64,000 nt of DNA from PZPK01 sp965230795 (GTDB lineage: Bacteria; Pseudomonadota; Gammaproteobacteria; Pseudomonadales; Oleiphilaceae). This document shows, in pieces, positions 51,539 through 59,751 of the stretch (its first letter is position 1; each line of letters opens with the position of its first letter). Position numbers and translations under genes: made by a program. The notes under the pieces were generated by a model, which had not been told where the DNA came from, ran no database searches, and saw only the letters and a program-made list of their open reading frames with translations. The stretch covers positions 3,410,001 through 3,474,000 of the forward strand of contig OZ246020.1 of assembly GCA_965230795.1 (NCBI GenBank), in the 5' to 3' direction.

Positions 51539-52729
51539 TCAGGTCCAGGCGGGAAAGGGATCCTGCAAGGTTTGCCAATGGGCCTTGCCTTGCAACAGTT
51601 CATCATCGGAAAGCAGGCAATCGTCGAGTGCCCGTTTCACCGCCTCCTCATCGACCCCCTGGCCGATAAATACCAGTTCCTGCCGCATGTCCCCGAATGG
51701 CTCAACCCAGTTTTTCTGGATAGACGATAGGTATTCCTCATCAGTCGGCCAGTTTTCCTTCGGCACGGATTTCCAGAACATGCCGGCAAAACCATAGCGC
51801 GCGATGCCTCCCGCCTGACTCCACGAACCCGCAAACTCCGGACGTGATGCCAGCCAAAAATAACCCTTGGATCGAATCAGCTTGCCAAATTTTTGAGTGT
51901 CGTTGAGGAAGTCGTAAAACTTTTTGGGATGAAAGGGACGACGCGCTTGATAGCTGAAACTGGCGATACCGTATTCTTCTGTTTCCGGGACATGTTCACC
52001 GCGCATTTCCTGTAGCCACCCCGGTGCTTGCTGGGCCTGCTCAAAATCGAACAGTCCGGTATCCAACACCTCTTCAATCGCAACCTTGCCATGGGCAATC
52101 GGCAGGATTCTGGCACGGGTGTTGAGGCTCTTTAGAATCGCCTTGAGCCGTTCCAGTACAGACTCCCCGACCAGATCAGTTTTACTGACCAGCAGAACGT
52201 CAGCAAATTCAACCTGGTCAACCAGGAGATCCGCCACACTGCGCTCGTCTTCTTCACCCAGAGACTCGCCGGTTTCCTGAAGGTATTTTGCCTCATCGTA
52301 GTCTTTCAGAAAGTTCACCGCGTCAACGACCGTTACCAGGGTATCCAGTCTGGCGACATCTGATAGTGAAATCCCCTCTTCATCAGCGAAGGTAAAGGTT
52401 TCGGCCACCGGTAGTGGCTCAGAAATTCCCGTTGACTCAATGACCAGATAGTCGAACTTGCCGTCCTTCGCGAGCTTGTTGACTTCAAGAAGCAGGTCTT
52501 CTCTCAGCGTACAGCAGATACAGCCATTGCTCATTTCGACCAGTTTTTCTTCCTGGTGGCTGAGCGACACCTCACTCTGAACCAACGAGGCATCAATGTT
52601 GATTTCGCTCATATCATTAACAATCACAGCCACTTTCTTGCCTTCGCGATTATTAAGAATATGGCTTAGCACGGTTGTTTTTCCGGCGCCAAGAAAGCCT
52701 GACAGGACGGTTACGGGTAATCGATTCAT
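51539..52729 (-). CDS. zigA: COG0523 (CobW/ZigA-type) metallochaperone GTPase
   Basis: A 396-residue GTPase: P-loop GFLGAGKT (11-18), the metal site CICC (70-73) that defines the family, ESTGISEPLPVAETF and the guanine motif SKTDLV. The C-terminal 150 residues form the CobW C domain. Members under Zur control (ZigA/YeiR-type) deliver zinc to client enzymes during shortage; the neighbours znuBC and zur support this. ATG at 52729, 20 bases after znuB. The gene name is by context. Confidence 0.9.
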   Translation of the reverse strand: MNRLPVTVLSGFLGAGKTTVLSHILNNREGKKVAVIVNDMSEINIDASLVQSEVSLSHQEEKLVEMSNGCICCTLREDLLLEVNKLAKDGKFDYLVIESTGISEPLPVAETFTFADEEGISLSDVARLDTLVTVVDAVNFLKDYDEAKYLQETGESLGEEDERSVADLLVDQVEFADVLLVSKTDLVGESVLERLKAILKSLNTRARILPIAHGKVAIEEVLDTGLFDFEQAQQAPGWLQEMRGEHVPETEEYGIASFSYQARRPFHPKKFYDFLNDTQKFGKLIRSKGYFWLASRPEFAGSWSQAGGIARYGFAGMFWKSVPKENWPTDEEYLSSIQKNWVEPFGDMRQELVFIGQGVDEEAVKRALDDCLLSDDELLQGKAHWQTLQDPFPAWT

Positions 52730-52749
52730 CGTATTCGCTTCCAGGTAGT

Positions 52750-53604
52750 TTAGTGATGACTATTGGGATAGTCGGACGCAGTGTCGTTGTTTGTTAATCT
52801 GTTTCTTCGTGGTATGAGCGGTAACATTCTTACCAATGCATTGGTTGCGAGAAACAAAGTGGCACTGACGCAAACAATGGTGGGCCCTGTGGGCGTATCC
52901 AGCACATAGGAAGCCCGCAGTCCGGTCAGGCTCGCCGTGATTCCCAAAAATGCCGCCACGACTGCCATCATCTCCGGGGTTCTGCTGAACGGACGCGCCG
53001 TTGCGGAAGGCACAATCAACATGGCCGCAATCAACAGCACACCTACCACCTTGATCGCAACAGCCACCACGATCGCCAGGGCAATGGTGAGAATGAACTG
53101 CTCACGTTTCGGATTGAAACCACTGGCCAGCGCCAGATCAGGATTAAGGGTGGACAGCAATAAACCGGACCAGCGCCATACAACCAACGACAGAACCATC
53201 AAGGCGCCGCACCAAATCACAATAAGGTCCGTCTGACCGACCGCCAGAATGTCGCCAAACAGGTAGGACATTAAGTCGATACGAACACCTGACAGAAAGG
53301 AGACAGCCACCAGACCGAAGGCCAGCGACGAATGCGCCATGACCCCAAGCAAGGTATCCATGGCGAATCCTTTGCCACTGAGTGACGACACCGTCATCGC
53401 CATCACCAGACACACACCCAGCACGCCGATGAAGATTGGCGCCGATAATGTCAGAGACAGTGCGACGCCCAGCACTGCGGCGTGGGCGGTGGCGTCACCA
53501 AAGTACGCCATTCGCCGCCAGATCACGAAACAACCCAAAGGCGCCGCCGCGGCGGCGACACCAATGCTGGCCAACGTTGCCCGGACAAGAAAATCATCAA
53601 GCAT
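52750..53604 (-). CDS. znuB: Zinc ABC transporter permease ZnuB
   Basis: A 284-residue permease of the ABC-3 family with eight or nine membrane segments, including GCFVIWRRMAYFGDATAHAA (the DATAHA region near the cytoplasmic loop) and LLIAAMLIVPSATARPFSRT. The ATG at 53604 overlaps the end of znuC by eight bases (ATGCTTGA), which fixes the start; a longer frame would run into znuC. It forms the membrane channel for zinc import with ZnuA and ZnuC. Confidence 0.95.
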   Translation of the reverse strand: MLDDFLVRATLASIGVAAAAAPLGCFVIWRRMAYFGDATAHAAVLGVALSLTLSAPIFIGVLGVCLVMAMTVSSLSGKGFAMDTLLGVMAHSSLAFGLVAVSFLSGVRIDLMSYLFGDILAVGQTDLIVIWCGALMVLSLVVWRWSGLLLSTLNPDLALASGFNPKREQFILTIALAIVVAVAIKVVGVLLIAAMLIVPSATARPFSRTPEMMAVVAAFLGITASLTGLRASYVLDTPTGPTIVCVSATLFLATNALVRMLPLIPRRNRLTNNDTASDYPNSHH

Positions 53605-54337
53605 GTGGGGCACTCCCGGCATGGGTGTAGTGATGATGATTTTGATGAAGATAAAGTGCGGCTTCGTCCTTATCCAGTCCAAACAAGGTACGATATTCGG
53701 GTGACACACCCACTACTTCCGGTTTGCCCTGACAACAAATATGTCCATTCAGGCAAATGACCCGATCAGTTTTATTCATGACGACATGCAGCTCATGGCT
53801 GATCATGACAATGCCACAGCCAAGGTTTTCTCTCACCGCCGCGATTTGCTTGTAAAATTCGGCTGTTCCCCTGTGATCCAGGCCCTGGGTGGCCTCATCC
53901 AGCAGCAATAAATCTGGAGACCCCAACAATGCTCTGGCCAGCAACACACGCTGAAACTGTCCGCCCGACAGATCCATGACCTGTTGCCTGTCCAGACCCG
54001 GCACGCCCGCATGTTCCAATGCCTCAGCAAGCTCCCTCGAACTATGCCCTCCCGGCAATTTCATAAAACGTTTCACCGTCATCGGGAGTGTTTCATCGAT
54101 ATGCAATTTCTGGGGAACATATCCGATAGTCAGATCAGGTGATTTTCTGATTGCACCCAAGCTGGGCCGCAGCGCGCCAATCATGACTTTGAACAAGGTG
54201 GTTTTGCCCGATCCATTCGGCCCGATAACAGTGACAATTTCGCCTCTTCCGATCGACATCGTAATATCATGCAAGATCCTGCGCTTACCAAAATGTACAG
54301 ATAGCGCCTCGCATTCAATCAAGCTTTTACTCAACAA
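53597..54337 (-). CDS. znuC: Zinc ABC transporter ATPase ZnuC
   Basis: A 246-residue ATPase: Walker A IGPNGSGKTTLFKV, signature LSGGQFQRVLLARAL, Walker B LLLLDEATQGLDH and switch His in MISHELH. The C-terminal tail is His-rich (HQNHHHYTHAGS), as in several ZnuC proteins. It probably starts at a TTG at 54337 with AGAGGATGAG just upstream. First gene of the operon that runs from the Zur box to the NicO permease. Confidence 0.95.
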   Translation of the reverse strand: MLSKSLIECEALSVHFGKRRILHDITMSIGRGEIVTVIGPNGSGKTTLFKVMIGALRPSLGAIRKSPDLTIGYVPQKLHIDETLPMTVKRFMKLPGGHSSRELAEALEHAGVPGLDRQQVMDLSGGQFQRVLLARALLGSPDLLLLDEATQGLDHRGTAEFYKQIAAVRENLGCGIVMISHELHVVMNKTDRVICLNGHICCQGKPEVVGVSPEYRTLFGLDKDEAALYLHQNHHHYTHAGSAPHA

Positions 54338-54436
54338 CTCATCCTCTTACAGCAAACACATCGTCATCCGGCATTTTCTTATTTATCAGGGCTTTTCTTT
54401 TCCAGGTGATCTCTGTGCGCATTCCAAAAATCTATA

Positions 54437-54459
54437 GATATGTTATAACATAACACTTA
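54437..54459. promoter_or_regulatory. Zur box between znuC and znuA
   Basis: A 23-base site centred on the perfect palindrome TATGTTATAACATA (54439-54452), closely matching the gammaproteobacterial Zur consensus (GAAATGTTATANTATAACATTTC) as I remember it. It lies between divergent znuC (start 54337) and znuA (start 54516), so one site can control both transcripts. Zinc-loaded Zur would block transcription. Confidence 0.9.
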
Positions 54460-54515
54460 TCCTTTGCCATACCTGACAATCAAAATCTAATCACTAAAAC
54501 CAATTGGAGAATCCT

Positions 54516-55580
54516 ATGAGGAAAACGTTCGCTGCCAGCCTGATACTCGGCCTTGGCTTATCTTTTAACACAGCAGCCGATGCGCCTGCCGTCGCGGTAG
54601 ATATAGCACCATTGCATTCTTTGGTCAGCCAGGTAATGAAAGGGGTTGGCGAACCCGATCTGCTGATTCCTGCAGAAGCCTCGCCCCACCAATACACGCT
54701 GCGCCCTTCACAGGCACAAGCCCTGTCGAGAGCCCAGGTCGTATTCTGGGTCGGTGAGGAGCTGACACCCTGGCTTGAAAAAGCCACAGACAATATCGCG
54801 GAATCGGCAGAAAAAGTCGGAGTGCTCAAGCTGGCAACGACAAGCACCCACGATTATCGCGAAGGGGCCACCTTTGAAAAACATGCTCATCATGACGAAC
54901 ACGATGAGCACAAAGCTGAACATGACGATCATGGCAGCCACGACCATCATGACGACCACGATGAGCACAAAGCTGAACATGATGATCACGACAGCCACGA
55001 CCATCATGACGACCACGATAAACACAAGGACGAGGATGACCATCACCACCATCATGCACATGAAGGCGTTGATCCCCATGCCTGGCTCGATCCCGCCAAT
55101 GCCAAAGCCTGGATCAAGGAAATCAGGAACGTGCTAGCCAAACACGACCCTGAAAACGCCAAGATGTACGAAGAAAATGCCACAAAAGCGTTGATGGCTT
55201 TGGATCAACTCATTGAAGAAACGCAGGCCCGGATCTCCAGGCTCGGCGAGCTCAAGTTCATCGTTTTTCACGACGCTTATCAGTATTTCGAAAAACGCTT
55301 TGGCATCTCGGCGGCAGGCTCTATTTCCCTGGGTGATGCAGAAGATCCCAGTCCGGCACGTATCGCTGAGATTCGAGAAACCGTTGTCAAACTGGGCGTA
55401 AACTGCGTTTTCACAGAACCCCAGTACAATCCTGGCCTGGTTCATAACGTATTCGAAGGCACAAGCGTAACCACCATCGGCGTCATGGATCCTCTGGGCT
55501 CAAGCATAGAACCAGGACAACAACACTACTCAAGGCTGATCGAAGGCATGGTAAAAAGTCTTAGTGGATGTAAAGGCTAG
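54516..55580 (+). CDS. znuA: Zinc-binding periplasmic protein ZnuA
   Basis: A 354-residue cluster-9 binding protein. The ATG at 54516 follows TTGGAG; the signal peptide ends near NTAADA. Zinc ligands include the His in EASPHQYTLRPSQ, the His in GVDPHAWLDP and those near VFHDAYQYF. Between the first and second is a flexible loop of about 60 residues made of His, Asp, Glu and Lys containing a tandem repeat, expected to gather zinc. A Cys near the C-terminus (SLSGCKG) and one in NCVFTEP may pair. It lies divergent from znuC across the Zur box. Confidence 0.95.
   Translation: MRKTFAASLILGLGLSFNTAADAPAVAVDIAPLHSLVSQVMKGVGEPDLLIPAEASPHQYTLRPSQAQALSRAQVVFWVGEELTPWLEKATDNIAESAEKVGVLKLATTSTHDYREGATFEKHAHHDEHDEHKAEHDDHGSHDHHDDHDEHKAEHDDHDSHDHHDDHDKHKDEDDHHHHHAHEGVDPHAWLDPANAKAWIKEIRNVLAKHDPENAKMYEENATKALMALDQLIEETQARISRLGELKFIVFHDAYQYFEKRFGISAAGSISLGDAEDPSPARIAEIRETVVKLGVNCVFTEPQYNPGLVHNVFEGTSVTTIGVMDPLGSSIEPGQQHYSRLIEGMVKSLSGCKG
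54903..55016 (+). repeat. 57-base tandem repeat coding for the ZnuA histidine loop
   Basis: Two adjacent copies (54903-54959 and 54960-55016) of a 57-base unit encoding DEHKAEHDDHGSHDHHDDH and a near-identical second copy; a degenerate third copy begins at 55017. The copies differ at only a few bases, so the array is recent and may change in number. Confidence 0.9.
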
Positions 55581-55638
55581 TCCGGAAAAGCGACAACACC
55601 CTGAATGTTGAACTGCGACACCTCGCATGGATTCCCAT

Positions 55639-55976
55639 TCATGCGAGGTAAACGTTAAAGCAATTCCATAACAGAACCATCACGCCATAACAGACGACAG
55701 TGGCCAGGGTAGAAACGGCCATGCTGAGACAGACGTGCAGCCCCAGCTTCAACAACAGAGGCGGTATGAGAAACAGGAGCAATGACGGTAACGCCATCCA
55801 GACCACGTTGGCGGCCAGCAAACTTACACCGACGACGTCACGGATATCGATGTAGAGCCAGAGCAAGTCTAATACCGAGACCAAGGAAACCGAAGCCGGT
55901 AGTGAGCCACAAGGGAATTACGCTTGGCGATCTCAGAGATCACGACTGCCATGACCGAGGTAACCAGCACTTTCAC
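55639..55976 (-). pseudogene. Frameshifted DUF3147-type membrane protein
   Basis: Two frames together rebuild a small four-span membrane protein. The N-terminal frame reads VKVLVTSVMAVVISEIAKRN then SLV, and after about 55907 continues out of phase to a stop. The other frame continues from 55905 with SLPASVSLVSVLDLLWLYID and runs to the end at 55639. Adding a single base between the GTG at 55910-55908 and the TCA at 55905-55903 joins them, and the joined product matches what I recall of DUF3147. So a one-base deletion has broken the gene (or the base was missed in sequencing). Start is probably the GTG at 55976. Confidence 0.7.
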
Positions 55977-56034
55977 AATAGACTTCGCATCGTCCCGTCC
56001 CCGCTCCAACTAGTTCAACATCCATCGTCAGATG

Positions 56035-56523
56035 CTAGTCTTCGGTTTTCTTGCCCGCCACCGGCTCTGATATCGCGTCCATGTCCACCAGATTCCAGGG
56101 CATACCCTGCTGCCGGTAAAGACGCTTGTTCTGTTCCGGATAATCACCCACATCATGAGCCAGACGTTGCCCCACCACAATGCAGCGGAGGACGCCGGAA
56201 CCGGTATTGGTAATTGTATGTGCCAGCCCGCCGGCCCGATAACCGATAAAATCGCCGGTCTTGATGGGGTGTCGCTCATCGCCGATCAGTGCCTCCGCCT
56301 CACCTTCCAGCACATAGACACATTCGTCTTCATAATAGTGTTTGTGCGTCTCGGTCGTTTGGAAACCCGCTTGCACTTCGATAATGTGGAAACCGATGCC
56401 GGTCAGCCCGGTCAGATCACCCAGGGACTTGTTAATCCGTTGTGCCCTGTCGTTGAGAAAATGGGTTTTCGACAGGCCGGTCATGGCCTCGATCTCTTCC
56501 CTTGTGAGCAGATACTTTTCCAT
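56035..56523 (-). CDS. Cupin domain protein
   Basis: A 162-residue protein with a central cupin barrel: ETHKHYYEDECVYVLEGEAE (first cupin motif with metal His) and AGGLAHTITNTGSG (second). The N-terminal 40 residues are helical (LLTREEIEAMTGLSKTHFLN). Small cupins bind a metal and either catalyse or sense small molecules; the role here is unknown. ATG at 56523 with AAGGAGAACC upstream. Monocistronic. Confidence 0.87.
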   Translation of the reverse strand: MEKYLLTREEIEAMTGLSKTHFLNDRAQRINKSLGDLTGLTGIGFHIIEVQAGFQTTETHKHYYEDECVYVLEGEAEALIGDERHPIKTGDFIGYRAGGLAHTITNTGSGVLRCIVVGQRLAHDVGDYPEQNKRLYRQQGMPWNLVDMDAISEPVAGKKTED

Positions 56524-56661
56524 TGCGGTTCTCCTTGGGTCGCGCTGTCTGATTGTGAATGGCTATTAAAAATCAAAGGCACATAACGAAACAAGCATAC
56601 GTGCCCGGTGCCATCAACTAGACTTATTGGCTACCTGACACCCAAGACTCAGGAGCGCCCG

Positions 56662-57855
56662 ATGAAATTCGACCAGTACCTGACAACCCTTGCCAAACAT
56701 GACGGATCTGACTTGTATCTGAGTACCGGCGCACCACCTGTCGCCAAGTTTCACGGCAAGCTCAAGCCCCTTGAGAATGTTCCACTGAAGCCGGGCGAGA
56801 TCAAGGAAATCTCCTATGAGATTATGGATGCCGAACAGCGCGAGGAATTCGAGCACGAGCTGGAAATGAACCTCGCCTACACCATTGCCGGTACCGGTCG
56901 ATTTCGCATTAACATCTTCAAACAGCGTAATGAAATTTCCCTTGTCGCCCGTAATATCGTCACCGAGATTCCCAAGGTGGATGACCTGGGTCTGCCGGAA
57001 GTACTGAAAGATGTCATCATGGCCAAACGCGGACTGGTATTGTTTGTGGGCGCGACCGGTTCCGGCAAATCCACCTCGCTGGCGGCACTGATTGACCACC
57101 GTAATACCAACAGTGGTGGCCACATAATCACCATTGAAGACCCGGTCGAGTTCATTCACAAGCACAAGAAAAGTGTCATCAACCAACGCGAAGTCGGTGT
57201 CGATACGCGCAGTTATCATGCAGCCCTCAAGAATACTCTGCGCCAGGCACCAGATGTGATTCTGATCGGTGAAATCCGCGACCGGGAGACCATGGAGCAC
57301 GCCCTGGCCTTTGCTGAAACCGGACACCTGTGTATCTCCACCCTGCACGCCAACAATGCCAATCAGGCCCTCGATCGCATTATTAATTTCTTCCCGGAGG
57401 AACGCCGCCACCAGCTGCTGACAGACCTGTCCCTGAATCTCAGAGCCTTTATCTCACAGCGCTTGATACCCACAGTGGACGGCAAACGGGTCGCCGCCAT
57501 TGAGATTCTGCTGGGTACGCCATCCGTGAGTGAACTGATTACTCGCGGCGAAATCGAGGGCATCAAAGAGATTATGGAAAAATCCCAGAATCTCGGCATG
57601 CAAACCTTTGATACCGCCCTGTTTAACCTCTACAAGCAAGGCAAGATCTCTCTCGATGAAGCCATCAAGAATGCGGACTCCGCCAATAACCTGCGGCTTA
57701 AAATCAAACTGCATGACTCCGACTCACGATCCGCCGCACCCGGCCCAGAAACGAAAAAAGAAGAAACGATGGAGACCTCAAGCGGGCTGGAGCTGAGCCT
57801 GGAAGAAATCAAAAAAGATGACGAGGAGGATGAACAGAATTCCTCCTTCCTTTGA
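56662..57855 (+). CDS. pilU: Type IV pilus retraction ATPase PilU
   Basis: A 397-residue hexameric ATPase from the ATG at 56662 (CAGGAGCG upstream). Walker A GATGSGKST (130-138), the Asp box ITIEDPVEFIH, Walker B VILIGEIRD and the His box CISTLHANN are all intact. The end of the core, GKISLDEAIKNADSANNLRL, is characteristic of PilU rather than PilT. A very acidic tail follows (EIKKDDEEDEQ). PilU helps PilT retract pili for twitching. PilT is usually adjacent in gammaproteobacteria; here it is not in view. Confidence 0.93.
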   Translation: MKFDQYLTTLAKHDGSDLYLSTGAPPVAKFHGKLKPLENVPLKPGEIKEISYEIMDAEQREEFEHELEMNLAYTIAGTGRFRINIFKQRNEISLVARNIVTEIPKVDDLGLPEVLKDVIMAKRGLVLFVGATGSGKSTSLAALIDHRNTNSGGHIITIEDPVEFIHKHKKSVINQREVGVDTRSYHAALKNTLRQAPDVILIGEIRDRETMEHALAFAETGHLCISTLHANNANQALDRIINFFPEERRHQLLTDLSLNLRAFISQRLIPTVDGKRVAAIEILLGTPSVSELITRGEIEGIKEIMEKSQNLGMQTFDTALFNLYKQGKISLDEAIKNADSANNLRLKIKLHDSDSRSAAPGPETKKEETMETSSGLELSLEEIKKDDEEDEQNSSFL

Positions 57856-57984
57856 GTGCGCAGAGGAATCAGCTCAGGTCTGATAATAGCGGTCAGTAAC
57901 CGAGTAAGAAAATTCGACCTATACTGGAATCCAGCAGCTCTTGTTTCGAGCCGTATATCGAGTACGTAAATCGAGGACACACTC

Positions 57985-58725
57985 ATGATAAAAAAAACGA
58001 TCATCCGAACCTGTTTTCTGCTCGCCGCACTGGGCACCGCCCTTGCTCATGCTGACAGCTATGTCATCAGCGTTGAAAAGAACGACTACCTGCCCTACTG
58101 GCAAGGCGATGGTGAGGGCTATCAGGGCTTCGGACGTGACTTCTTTGATGCCTTCGCCAAGCATTCAGGCCATACGTTTACCTTCAAGGCCTTCCCCATC
58201 AAACGTGCACTTAATGTGCTATTGGAAGGCGAAGTCGATGCCAAGTTTCCAGATAACCCCTACTGGGCAAAGGATGCCAAGCAAGGCAAAAACATTAGCT
58301 ATTCGGATGCGGTGATCCCCTACACCGACGGGGTACTGGTGATGCCAGACAAACAAGGCATGGGCAAGGCCAAGCTGACACGCCTGGGAACCATTCGTGG
58401 CTTCACTCCCTTCGCCTATCTGGATGACATCAATGCCGGCACCATCAAGCTTTATGAGAGTAATGAACTCACGCTGGCGATTAAAATGGCCACCTCCGGC
58501 CGCACCGATGGTGTCTACTTTAATCCGGTCGTCGCCAAATATATTTTCAATCAGAACAACCTTGCCGAAGACACGCTGGTGTTTGACGCAGACCTGCCTC
58601 ATTCCAACGGCGCCTACCATATGTCGAGCATCAAACATCCAAAGCTGGTTGAAGAACTGAATGCCTTTATGAAAGATCAGGCCGAACAGATCAACACCCT
58701 GGAAAGTAAATACGGCCTTAACTAG
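57985..58725 (+). CDS. Orphan family-3 solute-binding protein
   Basis: A 246-residue exported protein: signal peptide ending near ALAHAD, then SYVISVEKNDYLPYWQGDGE, GFGRDFFDAFAKHS, AFPIKRALNVLLEGEVDAKF and TRLGTIRGFTPFAYLDDINA. It belongs to the same broad group as the five binding proteins at 2-10 kb but is more divergent (Ile replaces the Trp of the Pro-Trp-x-Arg motif). No transporter subunits adjacent. It lies 130 bases after pilU and has its own ribosome binding site (GAGGAC). Confidence 0.8.
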   Translation: MIKKTIIRTCFLLAALGTALAHADSYVISVEKNDYLPYWQGDGEGYQGFGRDFFDAFAKHSGHTFTFKAFPIKRALNVLLEGEVDAKFPDNPYWAKDAKQGKNISYSDAVIPYTDGVLVMPDKQGMGKAKLTRLGTIRGFTPFAYLDDINAGTIKLYESNELTLAIKMATSGRTDGVYFNPVVAKYIFNQNNLAEDTLVFDADLPHSNGAYHMSSIKHPKLVEELNAFMKDQAEQINTLESKYGLN

Positions 58726-59028
58726 CCTACTCATCCCGCATCAGGGGCTGACCTTTCTCGAAAGGTCAACCCTTTGCGCGGATGGACAAAGCCCGTTTAA
58801 GCCACACTCAACAACTGCTGCCCTCAAGTCGCGCTCTTCTTTATATTTTTCCCATCCCTCCACTCCGCATTCAGTCTTGACCAGAATCAATGGCTGTGAC
58901 CATCAACAGGGTCTAGACTATCGCCTTAACAACGGCATGCCATGGCACTGCAAGGGACGCGTGTTTTAAAGTCTGGGTTGTTTGGTCTGCACATTGCCAT
59001 GTCACACGACTATCAAAAGGAGAATACA
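58726..59028. other. Intergenic region with a weak hairpin
   Basis: About 300 bases. TGACCTTT (58749-58756), loop CTCG, AAAGGTCA (58761-58768) form a small hairpin after the binding protein gene that may end its transcript, though there is no strong T run. No gene seen. Confidence 0.5.
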
Positions 59029-59526
59029 ATGAGTGATACCAATCAGAAGCTGATCGACGCCTACGAGCGCTTTGCCGAAAAAACCCGGGAGTTTCTGCAT
59101 GAGTCCAAAGAAAAAACGACAGAGGCTTTTGACCATGCCATGGATCAGGCCCGGGACAGCATGGAAAAGGCCGGTGAAATCAGCCGAACCGAAAGTGAAC
59201 GCCTGAAGGAATTTTTGAAACGGGATATGGAACAAACAGCACAGGATTTCAAACAGGCAGGTGAAGCTGCACAGGCGACATTAAACCCCCAGAATCTAAA
59301 AACCGGATTCTTCGATCTGGTAGGCTATGTGGCCAAAAACAGTAGCCAACTGCTCGACCAATTGGCGGAATGGGCAGATGGCGAAGCCACCCTGCACACA
59401 GGCGAAGTGACAGGCCCCGCCACGCTTCGCTGCCGGGCCTGCCACGAAGAGTTGCATTTCAAAGATACAGGTCGCGTACCGCCCTGCCCTAAATGCCACA
59501 ATACGGAATTTCGACGTACGCGCTAG
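59029..59526 (+). CDS. Zinc-ribbon protein of the DUF1451 type
   Basis: A 165-residue protein from the ATG at 59029 with AAGGAG upstream; an earlier ATG in frame lies before the ribosome binding site. The first 110 residues are a charged helical region (KTREFLHESKEKTTEAFDHA), and the last 40 hold a zinc ribbon with LRCRACHEELHF and PPCPKCHNTEF (two Cys-x2-Cys pairs). This matches the DUF1451 proteins (E. coli YgjB/YbeL type) of unknown function, thought to be cytosolic. Confidence 0.87.
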   Translation: MSDTNQKLIDAYERFAEKTREFLHESKEKTTEAFDHAMDQARDSMEKAGEISRTESERLKEFLKRDMEQTAQDFKQAGEAAQATLNPQNLKTGFFDLVGYVAKNSSQLLDQLAEWADGEATLHTGEVTGPATLRCRACHEELHFKDTGRVPPCPKCHNTEFRRTR

Positions 59527-59751
59527 CGAGTCGCCGGGTCGCGCGTCGCTCAGTCGACGCCGACCGCCTTGCATCAAATTCACCTGAATGTCTGCCTAAA
59601 TCCTCGAAAATCGAAAGATACTCCTTAAGCATATCTTTATAATATTTTGATATAACCTCTTTTCTTCCCTTTAAATCGGGAAATTAAGTCCCATTATTAA
59701 CCACACATTTATAATGGCTTTTGCGGTCCAAATCCGCTTTCAGGGGTTTCC

